DNA from: JBFONV01 sp040779335
Lineage (GTDB): Bacteria; Pseudomonadota; Gammaproteobacteria; Enterobacterales; Alteromonadaceae
DNA length: 64,000 nt
Assembly (NCBI GenBank): GCA_040779335.1
Contig: JBFONV010000001.1
Location: 1,178,001 to 1,242,000 of the forward strand
Direction: 5' to 3'
The stretch's first letter is position 1. The number at the start of each line of letters is the position of its first letter. Shown here in pieces: positions 1-10,189 of the stretch. Both the position numbers and the translations under genes were made by a program. The notes beneath the pieces are model-generated. The model saw only the letters and a list, made by a program, of their open reading frames with translations. It had not been told where the DNA came from and made no database searches.

Positions 1-450
1 TGGGTCGAAAAAGAACTCGTTGCTCGACTTGCCGATAATCGTTTAGCTAATGTTATCCGTCACGATAAAGAAACCGATAACTTAGAGTTAGGCAGTGAAA
101 AGTTTGATGCGATGTTTTTTGTGTTGGGTTATCACGATATGTATCACGTCGCCAAAGATTGGAAAATTGATAAAGAGGATTTTCTTAAGCAACTGCAAAC
201 AGCACTAAAACCAGGTGGTAAATTAGTGGTGATTGATCATTCGGCGCTCGCGGGCACTAAGACAGAACATGCTCAAGATTTACATCGTATCGATGCAGAA
301 TATGTTAAAGTTGAGCTTGTTGGTAAAGGCTTTAAATTTGTAAAAAGTAGCGATTTATTAAAAAATGACGCAGATACCCGCATGATTTCTCCTTTTACTC
401 CTGAAATGAGAAGAAAAACCGATAGATTTATTTTATTGTTTGAAAAGTAA
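1..450 (+). CDS. Class I SAM-dependent methyltransferase, C-terminal part (5' truncated by window)
   Basis: The reading frame is open from base 1 to the stop at 448-450, so the gene starts outside the window. The visible ~149 residues look like the C-terminal half of a small class I methyltransferase. A hydrophobic strand (MFFVLGYHDMY) is followed by a helix and the KPGGKLVVIDH strand typical of the fold. The tail matches the family in which TDRF ends the last strand (RRKTDRFILLFEK). The SAM-binding glycine loop would lie upstream of the window. Substrate unknown. A strong terminator follows 32 bases after the stop. The fold call is confident; the target is not. Confidence 0.8.
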   Translation, partial: WVEKELVARLADNRLANVIRHDKETDNLELGSEKFDAMFFVLGYHDMYHVAKDWKIDKEDFLKQLQTALKPGGKLVVIDHSALAGTKTEHAQDLHRIDAEYVKVELVGKGFKFVKSSDLLKNDADTRMISPFTPEMRRKTDRFILLFEK

Positions 451-481
451 GTCGTTAATTACGTAATTATTACCCTTTGAT

Positions 482-519
482 AAAAAAGCCCTTAGCAAGC
501 CAGTTTAAGGGCTTTTTTT
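482..519 (+). terminator. Rho-independent terminator after the methyltransferase gene
   Basis: A perfect 13-bp stem, AAAAAAGCCCTTA (482-494) pairing with TAAGGGCTTTTTT (506-518), with an 11-base loop and a T run. The A-rich left arm would also let it work on the minus strand. Confidence 0.9.
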
Positions 520-708
520 GTAGAACGAAATAATAGGTAATGCTAGGCGTTATAGCCCATAGCTGTTGATGGTTATATTATTAGGAATAATTATTTCTAC
601 CCTAGGCAAGACATAGAAAACTAATATTACGTCGCTAAGCTGTAATGGTATACTTATCAAAATACAAACCTTAAATAACAAGCTCTTAGCTGAAGAAGTG
701 AAAACGGT

Positions 709-1254
709 GTGAATAAATATATTTCAATATTACGCGGTATCAATGTCAGTGGGCAAAAGAAGATCACGATGGCAGATCTTAAAGCTTTATATGAGCAGAT
801 AGGCTGTCATGACGTTATTACCTATATTCAAAGTGGCAATGTCATTTTTACTAGTGATCTCGATGACGTCAGTGCGCTTATTCAACAAATTGAACAAGCC
901 ATTTTCACGCAATTTTCTTTTGATGTGCCAGTGCAAGTTTTTACGGTGCAAACATTTAATGATGCGCTCAAACAGCTACCTTTTAATGAGGTTTCTGCTG
1001 AACAAGATGGTGCTCAAGTGATGTTCACGTTCTTATCAGGCCCATGTGAACCTGATACGTTCGCTGAAGTAGAAAAACTAGCGGATGCAAGTGAGCGTAT
1101 TCACCTAATAAATAATGTGATTTATATTCATTGTCCTAATGGCTATGGCAAGACAAAACTTTCAAATAATATGATTGAGAAAAAGCTTAACGTTTCTGCG
1201 ACGTCGAGAAATTTGAAAACTGTGGTTAAATTATGTGAATTGGCCTTGGTATAA
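709..1254 (+). CDS. DUF1697 family protein
   Basis: This 181-residue protein has the family opening (YISILRGINVSGQKKITMADLK) and the IQSGNVIF strand characteristic of DUF1697. The family has a two-domain alpha/beta fold and no assigned reaction. The chosen start is GTG at 709, after a weak purine-rich stretch (GAAGAAG at 692-698). No ATG in this frame gives a better N-terminus. No signal peptide or membrane segment is visible. It stands alone, 65 bases upstream of the next gene on the same strand, so co-transcription with it is possible but not shown. Confidence 0.85.
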   Translation: MNKYISILRGINVSGQKKITMADLKALYEQIGCHDVITYIQSGNVIFTSDLDDVSALIQQIEQAIFTQFSFDVPVQVFTVQTFNDALKQLPFNEVSAEQDGAQVMFTFLSGPCEPDTFAEVEKLADASERIHLINNVIYIHCPNGYGKTKLSNNMIEKKLNVSATSRNLKTVVKLCELALV

Positions 1255-1319
1255 TCTTGTTATAGTAAGCTGACCTTTAACTGTATTCTATTTGTTGTAT
1301 TTATCACCGGAACTTTTAC

Positions 1320-3389
1320 ATGCTTTCACTCATTGTTATTTTTCTTAGCGCGTTTTTACTGTTTCAGGTGCAACCTATCATTGCCAAAATTATATTACCT
1401 GTTTTTGGCGGGGGAGCAGCGGTTTGGACTGCCTGTTTATTGTTTTTTCAGGCATTTTTATTGCTAGGCTATTTTTATGCGCATGCGGTAACACAAATAA
1501 AAAAGCTACGTTATCAAGTCGCCATCCATGCTGTTTTATTAATAACCAGCCTGATATGGCTACCCACTAATATCAACGCGTTAACTATACCTGAGCTTGG
1601 TGATTCACCTCTTTACGATATTTTACTGTTGTTAGTGGGCTTAATTGGTTTGCCGTATTTTTTGTTATCGACAACAGGGCCACTCGTGCAGCGTTGGCTG
1701 AGTTTTGCTGAGCATAAAAAATTGCCCTATAAACTTTATTCATTATCTAATGTCGGTTCCTTATTAGCTTTACTTACTTACCCTTTTGTATTTGAACCTC
1801 AGTTAGCGTTGTCAGAGCAAACATTGATGTGGTCAATTGCTTATGGGGTATTTGTGGTCGCCATTGTTGTTTTTTCATTGTCTTTGCTTCGACGCTCGGT
1901 GGTGATCAAACATGAACATTTAAACGAAGCGCCTAAAGTTAAGTTAGATTGGTTATTGTGGTTATTTCTGTCGGCAACCGGGGTGGTGTTGTTAGTAGCC
2001 ACCACCAATGCCATGACTCAAAATATTCCCCCTATGCCATTTTTGTGGATTTTACCGCTATGTATTTATTTACTGACGTTTATTATCAGTTTTCATAGTC
2101 CCCGCTGGTATGTGCGTTGGTATTGGTTCTTGTTTTTTGCCATCAGCTCAATCGCGGCAGTATTAATGTTTTTTATTGCCTCACACTTTGACATTATTTC
2201 CCAGATCATTATTTACAGTTTTATCTTGCTGTCTGCTTGTATGATTTGTCATGGTGAGCTTGCAAAGCTTAAACCGAATGTCGGACGCTTAACCTTGTTT
2301 TACCTATGCATGTCATTAGGTGGCTTTTTAGGCAGTGCATTTGTCGCTTTTGTTGCCCAACAAGTTTTTGATCAATTTTTAGAATTTCCAATTGCGATCA
2401 TCACCGTTTATATATTGCTATTTTTAAGTATATTGGCGCACAGACGTGCCGAAAATGTAGCGCCTCATAAAATAGCTTCCCATAACGCCATTGTGCAACC
2501 GCATAGCCGTTTAATACTTGGTGCTTGTGGTGTATTAGCATTAACAACATTGAGTTTATTTACGTATTTAAATAGCTTGTATGGGCAAAGTGATATAGTT
2601 AATTCTCGTAACTTTTATGGGGTACTAAGTGTTAAGGATGTTGATTTAAACAGCAGTAAAGAGCGCCGTTTGATTGATGGAACAACCTCGCACGGCACGC
2701 AATCACTTGAGGTTGGTTTTGAAGATATTCCGATGAGTTACTACCGAAAAAATACCGGTGCCGCACTGGCTTTAGAGCATATATTTCCCCAACAAAATAT
2801 TAATGTTGGTTTAATCGGTTTAGGTGCAGGCACGTTAGCGGCCTATGGTAGACGCGGTGATGAATATCGCTTTTACGAGCTTAATCCTGCGGTTAAGGAA
2901 TTTGCTTATGAATATTTTACCTATTTAGAGAATAGCGATGCCTATATTGACGTTATTGTCGGCGATGCCCGCGTATCCCTAACACAAGAACTAGAGCAAC
3001 AAGGTGATAATCAATTTCAGGTGCTGGTTGTTGATGCTTTCTCAGGGGATTCAATTCCCGCCCATTTATTAACCATAGAAGCATTGAATTTGTATTGGCA
3101 GCATTTACTGCCTGATGGCTTGCTGGTGTTTCATATATCCAATAGTCATTTAGATTTAAAACCTTTGATCAAAGGGTTAGCCGACAGTTTTAAAATGAAT
3201 GCCTTGTATTTTAGAACGGAAGCCAGCGAGCGTGACGTTAATACGACAGAATGGGCGATAATCACCAACAATCAAGCGTTCATAACTAATTATAAAGTGA
3301 AGAAATATCTAACGCCTTGGCCCGAAAGTGACAAAGAAAATATTGTCTGGACCGATAATTACAGCAATTTGTTGTCTGTACTGAAATAA
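1320..3389 (+). CDS. Membrane protein with C-terminal spermidine-synthase-like domain
   Basis: The N-terminal ~430 residues are a series of hydrophobic helices (e.g. LSLIVIFLSAFLLFQVQPIIA at the very start). The C-terminal ~230 residues are a Rossmann methyltransferase/aminopropyltransferase-like domain. Visible motifs are the nucleotide-binding loop GLIGLGAGTLAAYG, the acidic strand end YELNPAV and the DAFSGDSIPAHLLT segment that corresponds to the catalytic region of SpeE. The length (689 aa) fits the membrane-fused spermidine-synthase-like family, whose substrate is generally unknown. True polyamine synthesis should not be assumed. Start ATG 1320, after CACCGGAAC. Confidence 0.85.
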   Translation: MLSLIVIFLSAFLLFQVQPIIAKIILPVFGGGAAVWTACLLFFQAFLLLGYFYAHAVTQIKKLRYQVAIHAVLLITSLIWLPTNINALTIPELGDSPLYDILLLLVGLIGLPYFLLSTTGPLVQRWLSFAEHKKLPYKLYSLSNVGSLLALLTYPFVFEPQLALSEQTLMWSIAYGVFVVAIVVFSLSLLRRSVVIKHEHLNEAPKVKLDWLLWLFLSATGVVLLVATTNAMTQNIPPMPFLWILPLCIYLLTFIISFHSPRWYVRWYWFLFFAISSIAAVLMFFIASHFDIISQIIIYSFILLSACMICHGELAKLKPNVGRLTLFYLCMSLGGFLGSAFVAFVAQQVFDQFLEFPIAIITVYILLFLSILAHRRAENVAPHKIASHNAIVQPHSRLILGACGVLALTTLSLFTYLNSLYGQSDIVNSRNFYGVLSVKDVDLNSSKERRLIDGTTSHGTQSLEVGFEDIPMSYYRKNTGAALALEHIFPQQNINVGLIGLGAGTLAAYGRRGDEYRFYELNPAVKEFAYEYFTYLENSDAYIDVIVGDARVSLTQELEQQGDNQFQVLVVDAFSGDSIPAHLLTIEALNLYWQHLLPDGLLVFHISNSHLDLKPLIKGLADSFKMNALYFRTEASERDVNTTEWAIITNNQAFITNYKVKKYLTPWPESDKENIVWTDNYSNLLSVLK

Positions 3390-3451
3390 AGGTGGGAGCA
3401 GGGCGTTAGTTAATCATAATGCCCTTGCTCTACTAGACCTTGCTCAAGCAG

Positions 3452-3871
3452 TTACCAAGTGCCGGTATTTTCCATTGATAACCAAGGCTCTTGTGGTGGT
3501 AAAGATCCGCCTTTTTGCAATAATTCTATCGATATACCATCTGGGGATTTTACAAACGCCATATGCCCGCATCTTGGCGGACGGTTTATAACGACACCAT
3601 TATCCATGAGTTGTTGGCAAAGCTGATAAATATCATCAACCTCAAAGGCTAAATGGCCAAAGTTTCTACCGATTGAATAAGGCTCAGTTGTCTCCCAGTT
3701 ATGGGTTAACTCTATTTCAGGAGCGCCCATTTCTGTAGCCAAAAATATTAGGGTGAATTTACCTTGGGGTACATCAACGCGTTTGGTTTCAATAAGCCCT
3801 AATTTGTTGATGTAAAAATCTAACGATTTTTCAACATCAAGCACGCGAACCATAGTATGTAAAAATTTCAT
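3452..3871 (-). CDS. Glyoxalase I-like VOC family protein
   Basis: This 139-residue protein has the paired beta-alpha-beta-beta-beta modules of the VOC fold. Candidate metal ligands sit where GloA has them: His5 (MKFLH), a Glu in PEIEL, His in FGHLAFEV and Glu in SIELL. GloA-type lactoylglutathione lyases isomerise the methylglyoxal-glutathione hemithioacetal. All four ligand positions being present makes such activity plausible. The C-terminus is slightly longer than E. coli GloA. Start ATG at 3871 has AGGAA upstream on the minus strand. It is a single gene, convergent with the gene to its left. A non-GloA VOC enzyme cannot be excluded. Confidence 0.8.
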   Translation of the reverse strand: MKFLHTMVRVLDVEKSLDFYINKLGLIETKRVDVPQGKFTLIFLATEMGAPEIELTHNWETTEPYSIGRNFGHLAFEVDDIYQLCQQLMDNGVVINRPPRCGHMAFVKSPDGISIELLQKGGSLPPQEPWLSMENTGTW

Positions 3872-4113
3872 TGTTGTTCCTGTTTATGCAAAGTAATAAT
3901 GTCAATGCTACACGTATTTAGGCGCAAAGGTTACCATAACTCTACCTACCTATGTTGTGAGTTAAGCTGGTAAAGTGCTTGTTTATGGCTATGCTTAGTT
4001 GAATTGACCTGACTAACCTAGACTCTTAACACGGAATAACAATTAATAGTTAGTTTTCATAGGATTCGGTTTACAAATTTGTTTCCCATAATAAATTTTT
4101 AGGTTGTGATTAT

Positions 4114-5442
4114 TTGAAAAAGCATATATTAGAACCAAGGCATCCATCTTATCAACTATTTGAAAGTAAAATGGATTTTGTCTCATTGACCTTAGTAATA
4201 ATTACCGTTGCTTTAATGCTATGGCATAAATGGGGCATGGATACTTCCATTGTTCTAAGTCCTAAAAAATCTACTGGGGCGTGGGTTGAAAGTGATTCTT
4301 TAGACGCAGGAAATTCAAAAGCTACTCTTAAAATAGGTAACGCATTTTCATTTAGTTGTAACATAAGTGATGAAAGTGTTCATGATTATCCTTATTGCAA
4401 TCTGTTGATCCCACTTACTAATAATGAAAAAGGTGTTAATTTAACCGAGTACGATTCAATTTATTTAACACTAGAGCATAATTCTACGGCTCAAGATACG
4501 CTCAGAATTTTTTTGAACAGTCATTATTCAGCCCCTTTCCAATTTAATACTAAGTTTAAAATGAATCTATATGAGTTAGATGTTAAGTCTGGTTTAAATA
4601 AATATAAAATAGCCTTAAAAGACTTTGTTGTTCCATATTGGTGGGTATGCCAAAGCAATGATAGTAATGCATTAGTTGACTTGACTAACGTGAAAGAGTT
4701 CATGCTTTCTACTGGTAAAGAGATTCAAGGAAGAGAGGTTGATGTTAACCTTTATAAAGTGCAACTTAATAAAAAGTGGATAAAAAAAGAGAATCTATAC
4801 CAGTTCTTACTCAAAGGTTGGATAGGGTGGATAATAATTATACTTTTTTGGCGTTATTATACATTGAGAGTGTCTAATAATAATTTATTCACGCTATTCA
4901 ATAAACTTCAAAAAAACAATAATGAGTTGGGGGAAAAAGCAAGATTGTTGAAACAGAGTGCCATTACAGATCCTTTAACAGGGCTTTTAAATCGATTAGG
5001 AATACAAGAAGTAATAGATGAGTGTATCTATCAATATACAACGAAAGGTGAAACTTTTTCAGTTCTTATGATCGATGTAGATTATTTTAAACGTATAAAT
5101 GATGTTTATGGACATGATATTGGGGATACTGTATTAACACAGGTTGCTCGGTGCATTAATAAACGTTGTAGACAATCTGACTTTTCTGCTCGTTGGGGAG
5201 GTGAAGAGTTTTTGGTTGTTTGTAGAAATACTACCGGAAGCAACGCTCTCCAATTTGCTGAAAATCTTCGTGAAGATATGTGTAACCTGGCTTGGGGACA
5301 CGGAGATAAAGTTACGGCCAGCATCGGTGTTGCTGAAGCTAACATTGAAAATATTAAAAATACAATCAAAAGTGCAGATATAGCACTTTATCAAGCTAAG
5401 TCATCAGGAAGAAATTGTTCCGTATTATATAGAGAAAGCTAA
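4114..5442 (+). CDS. Membrane-bound diguanylate cyclase (GGDEF domain)
   Basis: Layout: a TM helix near residues 20-40, a periplasmic region of ~190 residues without a recognised domain, a second TM helix (WIGWIIIILFW, ~233-250), a short coiled linker, then a GGDEF domain. The active-site motif is intact (GGEEF at residues 362-366). The inhibitory I-site RQSD lies exactly five residues upstream (353-356). The family makes cyclic di-GMP from two GTP, and an I-site implies product inhibition. Start taken as TTG 4114; ATG 4171 would cut into the first TM helix. In the nth-array model (see findings) this gene is the cargo next to the oldest nth fragment. Confidence 0.85.
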   Translation: MKKHILEPRHPSYQLFESKMDFVSLTLVIITVALMLWHKWGMDTSIVLSPKKSTGAWVESDSLDAGNSKATLKIGNAFSFSCNISDESVHDYPYCNLLIPLTNNEKGVNLTEYDSIYLTLEHNSTAQDTLRIFLNSHYSAPFQFNTKFKMNLYELDVKSGLNKYKIALKDFVVPYWWVCQSNDSNALVDLTNVKEFMLSTGKEIQGREVDVNLYKVQLNKKWIKKENLYQFLLKGWIGWIIIILFWRYYTLRVSNNNLFTLFNKLQKNNNELGEKARLLKQSAITDPLTGLLNRLGIQEVIDECIYQYTTKGETFSVLMIDVDYFKRINDVYGHDIGDTVLTQVARCINKRCRQSDFSARWGGEEFLVVCRNTTGSNALQFAENLREDMCNLAWGHGDKVTASIGVAEANIENIKNTIKSADIALYQAKSSGRNCSVLYRES

Positions 5443-5527
5443 GAGAAAGAGCTTTTTTGCATTTTATTTCGTATAAGCAGATTGGTTTATATAAAATGAT
5501 TAGCTGAGATTGATTTTGGCTCCTAAA

Positions 5528-5752
5528 TTATGCAGTCTTATCTTTAAGCTCACACAAGCCTTCTATTATAAAGGCTCCGCACATATGTCTACGGGCGGTA
5601 CAGACATAACGGCCATGGAGAATAAGCTAGTGGTGCACGTCTACTTTAAACTCAGCAGGCACTACTTTTAACAGTTTTTACTCCACTCCTTTGACGTTTT
5701 AACCAGAGCAGGCTTAGTACGATTGGAACTCGGTCGATGTTTTGGCAGCCGC
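5528..5752 (-). pseudogene. nth 3'-end fragment A (decayed endonuclease III C-terminus)
   Basis: On the minus strand this stretch aligns with the last ~80 codons of the intact nth at 13226-13858. The shared block GGTGCACGTCTACTTTAAAC is identical and lies in the same relative position. The stop codon is conserved in place (TTA at 5528-5530). Near the right end about 16 bases are missing relative to nth. No 5' part of nth is present. By eye, identity is near 70 percent, lower than fragment D. It is the copy farthest from the living nth. Confidence 0.85.
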
Positions 5753-5840
5753 GAATGTTGTTTAGCTCAAATACAATTATAGTCGATAGGTGCTTTATTA
5801 ATGTTCATGGTCTTTTCGTTCTTCCGATTGCCAAGGCGTG

Positions 5841-5879
5841 ATTGATGCCAGCAAAATACACCTATTTGATGGCATCAAT
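5841..5879 (-). terminator. Hairpin downstream of the M60-like gene
   Basis: A perfect 10-bp inverted repeat, ATTGATGCCA (5841-5850) with TGGCATCAAT (5870-5879), and a 19-base loop. It lies 24 bases past the stop of the minus-strand gene. No T run follows on the minus strand, so it is at best a weak terminator or a 3'-end stabiliser. Confidence 0.35.
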
Positions 5880-5902
5880 TGGTTTTTAAAAATAATGAGA
5901 AG

Positions 5903-8900
5903 CTATCTAATTATATGAAACCTGCAGTTATGTCTCACCATAATAAGTAGAGTGAAAATAATGCTCCATAATAAACTGATAACACCACCGCTTGATCCTT
6001 CTTTACTATTAGCGGGAGACTTATTGGCAACAACAGCAATTGTTTTAGCAATTTGTTGAGAATTATCATAACTATCGGTTACAACTAATTCTACCAAATA
6101 CTCCCCCGCAGTTGCATATAAATGGGTCGGTGAAGCTTCAATTGATGTAGTGCCATCGCCAAAATTCCAGCTATAATTCAATGTCCCTAGGCCGCCTACT
6201 GATTGATTGTTGAAAGTTACCGTTTGACTACTATGACTGGTGTTAAATTCGGCGAGCAAAGGGGTGCCAATAGAAATCTCAACGGTCAAACTATCACTAA
6301 CTAATTGATTACTTACAGTTAAACTTGCAGCGAACAAACCCGCAGCAGTATAAGTGTGAGTAGGTGAACTTTCCGTTGAAGTCGTACCGTCACCGAAATC
6401 CCATAAGTAAATTAATGGCTCGGCGCTAAGCGACTGATCACTAAATATAACCGAGTTATCGGAAATTATATGAGAGAAATCTGCTTGTACCGAATCATCT
6501 AAAATCGCTGTGACGCCATTAAAAATTGAATTAAGGGTCTCGCTGGTTACAACCCAGAAAATATCTGAAGTGGTAACCTGTTGCGCCAGCCGGCTAGTTT
6601 CGCCTGACGAAATATAGGGCTCCAGTGCCAACGCCAAATCGGATTTGGTTATAGCTACACTATTTCCTTCAACCCAGCTTCTTGAGATTAGAGTCTCGCC
6701 ACTATCGGCATTAAAAAGTTTCCAGCTATATTTTAATGGTTTTCCTTCTGGGTCAATTGATGGTGTCCAGGAGAATGTCACTTCCGTAGACGAGTCACTC
6801 AGATCAAATGCCGGCGCGGTTAATTCCGGTTTCGACGGCTTACCATCTGGATTAATGTCAAAATAAGTATTCAGAATTTCTGCACCGATAGTTCTGATCT
6901 GTTGTCCGTAGGTCTCATCAAAGGCAGGCAGTAGCAAGTCATAAATTTGAAACTTTAGCTGGTTCTCACCAAGCAGCGTCTTTTCGGTATGGAAAGCACG
7001 CAAATCTTCATTGGTGCGCGGCGCAGCACTCAAATAAAGTTCTATTCTTTCTCGAGCACCAGCACAAGCTGGCATTAACGCCAGCTCACTTGCGACGGAC
7101 TCTGAAGGGTGTATGCCCCAAAAGTGGAATAAGGACGCGAGATTACAGCCCAGACCTTTAGAGCCATTTTGCAAAAACTTGTCATGGGAAACTCCTTCTT
7201 GAGCTGTATAGCTTGCTGGAATACCCGTCGCTTCGTCTTCTTCATAAAAAGTCTGATATACCTTACCCACAGCTTCCCATCCCCCCATGGTATCGGCAAG
7301 GTCGAGATATTTGGCATGACCACGCGCCTGATATGAGGTTTCAAGGGGCTCAAAATCTGTAGTTGGGTCAACTCCTATCGGATCGCCATTACGGAAGTTA
7401 GCAGTTACCATCCAGTCAATTGCCGCATCAGTGCGGGTAAAGGTCTGATAACCCGAGTACATCATAGCTTCGTCATAGTCTTTATCATAAAATTCGGTCA
7501 GCATGGCAGCCATTGGCACATTAACAAAAGATTCCTGCTCGCCAATATTGATAAAACGCCCAAAATGGTGGTGGCCCATTTCATGTAGCATGCCGTAAAA
7601 ACCATCATTAATTAACCAGTTATCTTCATTCAGAAGCGCAAAGGGTGAGAAGGTACCATCTTTGATATCAACAGGTCCCTGTGCCCAAAGACCAGGAGTG
7701 ACCGGATAACCGCCCGGATATGAACCAACTACTGCACTAGCTGAATCGAGCATGAATGCCTCGGCGCGCGAACGTTCTAGTGGACGACCATGAAGTACCT
7801 GATAAATATCCATCATTTTGTCCCAGCTCTGAAGTAAAAGATCGGGAGAGTCATAGTTTTTTGTTGCTGCAGCTGGCACGGTAATAAGGTACTTGTCTGA
7901 CTCAAATTCAGCAAAAACGCCGGGGTAATCACGAATTCTAGACCACTCCTCAATTGGTGTTTCGTGGCCCGCTCTAAGCGAGAAATAGGGCGCTCGAACT
8001 GCGCCGTCGACTTGAAGGTCTATCCAGCCCAGATCAACGCCTTGCGGAACCAGCACATAGATGCCTCCGCCCATCGGATTGATAACATCGAAGCTGGCAC
8101 TATCAATACGATAGTCGACTTTGATCACTGGAAAACGATTGGTGGATACGATCAGCAAATGATTCTCTTTTTGTCCGCCGACCCGTATATGAAGTCCTGA
8201 ATCAACTAAAGCGGGATCGACTGTAATGGTGACTTTTTCACCGGCCGGTGCATAGAACCCCGTGGGACGGTATAGGTAGGAAGATAACTCATCAGTTGAG
8301 TTTGTTGCCATTCCGCCCATTCGATACCAGGGATCGGTCACATATTGTGCTCTTATTTCTGTAGTTGCATTGTCAATCCGCTCGGCCCCTGTAGGCAAAG
8401 TGCCGGGAAAACTAGTATGTTCTGCGAACACAATCCCATGGGCCGCTGCAATAGTGTTTATCGTTAATCCTTCTTCCATCATCCACACGCCAAGGTCAAC
8501 GTAGGCTTTTGAGACGGACGAAAAATCGTCATAAACTTTGTACTCTTCATTGACTTTATAAAGCGCGCCAATATTAGTAGCATGTGCTGCAATAAATGCC
8601 CGCGCAGATGCAGCGAAAGCATTAAAATCACTCGCTGGTAAATTCATTCTTAACTGGGTTAAGAGATCTGCGGTAGTTTCATCATCAAGTGATAATGAGC
8701 CCTCTAGAAACGCGGTGAACTGATCGAGTGCTGAAATAACTAATGCAGGATCGCCAGCTGGTCTGGGTGAACTAATTTGCAGATTGTCTACTTGCATTTC
8801 AGCGATATTTATCGATGTGGTGTTTGGAAACTCAGAATTTACTGCATCGACATCCACGAAAGGTGGTGGCGTTCCATCAGCAGACCAGGGCGCTCCGATC

Positions 8901-9742
8901 CTAATATTTTGCTCGGATAAGGACTGGATAAATTCTGTAGGGTCTATATCTGCACCATCAATGCTGACTCTCAGAGACTGCTGATACAACCGGCCATTGA
9001 GGCCAAAAGTGACCGTATCATTTTCAAAATCAACAAACATTGAAGCACTTTGCCAAACATCCATCGGCACGTCATAGAATCGTTTTGCAATTTCTACCGT
9101 ACCCACGCCGATATTAAAGTCGACGAATAACTTATCATTAGGTTGCCATGCCTCTTTTTCATTAAAAACCACGAGCTTAAATCCAGGATCGGCATAACCC
9201 CATCCTTTATTGCCAAAGATAAAACGGGCGCTTTCATCAACTCCAACATTCGGTATCATAAAATCAACACTGATAAAAAAGGATTTGTCAGTATTAATGT
9301 TCTGACCCAGCGCCAACGGTATGTCTAACCAGCTCTCCTCTATTTGATGCAGAACCTGTTTATCATCGCGAGAAGCATAGACTTCATCACCAGATAAGCT
9401 AATCTCGTAATTAGCAGATTCGTCTAGCAAGTTTCCTTCGAAAAAATACATAGAGTTAAAATCGGTAGTGGTAACATTATTTACTTGCTGAACAGTCTTT
9501 GGTGAAGCCGAAGGTTTGATGATATTTTCGCTATTTTTAGTTTTTGATAGCCAAGGCTTTTGTTGCTGATGACTATCGATCGATTTTAGAATATCTTTCG
9601 GAGGTACTTCATTGTTCGATGGCAAAGACGCAGCCGATAATGGCACTATTAGCGACAGCCAGACTAAAGCGAAAAATGCGACTGATATATGTTTTGAAAA
9701 TAATGAGCAATAATTAATAAAATGATTTAAACGAAAAAGCAT
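5903..9742 (-). CDS. Secreted M60-like metallopeptidase with PKD domains and GlyGly-CTERM-like tail
   Basis: A 1279-residue exported protein. It has a signal peptide (~1-40), a LamG/concanavalin-like beta region (~95-320) and a peptidase region whose zinc motif is HEMGH (residues 720-724), with downstream acidic residues (GEQE) as in M60/enhancin-like gluzincins. A fibronectin-like stretch (~970-1010) and two PKD domains follow (WDFGDG at 1114, WNFGDG at 1192). The C-terminus has Ser/Gly residues, one hydrophobic helix and basic residues, resembling the GlyGly-CTERM sorting signal of type II-secreted proteins. M60 enzymes attack glycoproteins or mucin-like substrates; the substrate here is unknown. 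AGGGAAG precedes ATG 9742. Sampled lines in the middle are ~47-55 percent GC, above the background, so transfer is likely. Confidence 0.85.
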   Translation of the reverse strand: MLFRLNHFINYCSLFSKHISVAFFALVWLSLIVPLSAASLPSNNEVPPKDILKSIDSHQQQKPWLSKTKNSENIIKPSASPKTVQQVNNVTTTDFNSMYFFEGNLLDESANYEISLSGDEVYASRDDKQVLHQIEESWLDIPLALGQNINTDKSFFISVDFMIPNVGVDESARFIFGNKGWGYADPGFKLVVFNEKEAWQPNDKLFVDFNIGVGTVEIAKRFYDVPMDVWQSASMFVDFENDTVTFGLNGRLYQQSLRVSIDGADIDPTEFIQSLSEQNIRIGAPWSADGTPPPFVDVDAVNSEFPNTTSINIAEMQVDNLQISSPRPAGDPALVISALDQFTAFLEGSLSLDDETTADLLTQLRMNLPASDFNAFAASARAFIAAHATNIGALYKVNEEYKVYDDFSSVSKAYVDLGVWMMEEGLTINTIAAAHGIVFAEHTSFPGTLPTGAERIDNATTEIRAQYVTDPWYRMGGMATNSTDELSSYLYRPTGFYAPAGEKVTITVDPALVDSGLHIRVGGQKENHLLIVSTNRFPVIKVDYRIDSASFDVINPMGGGIYVLVPQGVDLGWIDLQVDGAVRAPYFSLRAGHETPIEEWSRIRDYPGVFAEFESDKYLITVPAAATKNYDSPDLLLQSWDKMMDIYQVLHGRPLERSRAEAFMLDSASAVVGSYPGGYPVTPGLWAQGPVDIKDGTFSPFALLNEDNWLINDGFYGMLHEMGHHHFGRFINIGEQESFVNVPMAAMLTEFYDKDYDEAMMYSGYQTFTRTDAAIDWMVTANFRNGDPIGVDPTTDFEPLETSYQARGHAKYLDLADTMGGWEAVGKVYQTFYEEDEATGIPASYTAQEGVSHDKFLQNGSKGLGCNLASLFHFWGIHPSESVASELALMPACAGARERIELYLSAAPRTNEDLRAFHTEKTLLGENQLKFQIYDLLLPAFDETYGQQIRTIGAEILNTYFDINPDGKPSKPELTAPAFDLSDSSTEVTFSWTPSIDPEGKPLKYSWKLFNADSGETLISRSWVEGNSVAITKSDLALALEPYISSGETSRLAQQVTTSDIFWVVTSETLNSIFNGVTAILDDSVQADFSHIISDNSVIFSDQSLSAEPLIYLWDFGDGTTSTESSPTHTYTAAGLFAASLTVSNQLVSDSLTVEISIGTPLLAEFNTSHSSQTVTFNNQSVGGLGTLNYSWNFGDGTTSIEASPTHLYATAGEYLVELVVTDSYDNSQQIAKTIAVVANKSPANSKEGSSGGVISLLWSIIFTLLIMVRHNCRFHIIR

Positions 9743-10189
9743 AATGAATACTTCCCTGAATGAGTTTTAATTAAGAACCTTTGCTGAGTGTCTTTACCTT
9801 CCTAGCCATATACTTCTACCGCACTGTAAAAAGTTATGTGCTCTCATTACTAATTTACTGGAATTTTATGTCAGAAAAATATCATTAATAAATGCACAAC
9901 TGCACTTAATAGAATAATCGAAATGATTACTTTTTTTTGTAATGGGATTAACTAATTGTACTATGCTTTATTTATTTCCTAGTGGTAGAGATAAGTATAG
10001 TTTCTATTAATCAAAGAGTAGATAAAAATTGAGAAACAGCAAGTAGCATATGAAATAAATTTTGTAGGCAATTATGCATAACAAACTTTACTAAAAATCA
10101 TTGGTAGCGCGTGTACAGCTTAAATATATTGCTAACAAATAAAAATATGTTTTTAGGTAGCGTTTAGAATAAGCTCAAAGCAGCTAGAG
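9743..10189. other. AT-rich gap upstream of the M60-like gene
   Basis: No gene or clear repeat was seen in these ~450 bases. The part next to 9742 must hold the promoter of the minus-strand M60-like gene, but no convincing -35/-10 pair stood out. Confidence 0.5.

Noticed and set aside
9743..10189. Additional nth fragment or insertion sequence in this gap
   Set aside because: Compared by eye with nth and with terminal motifs; no match found.
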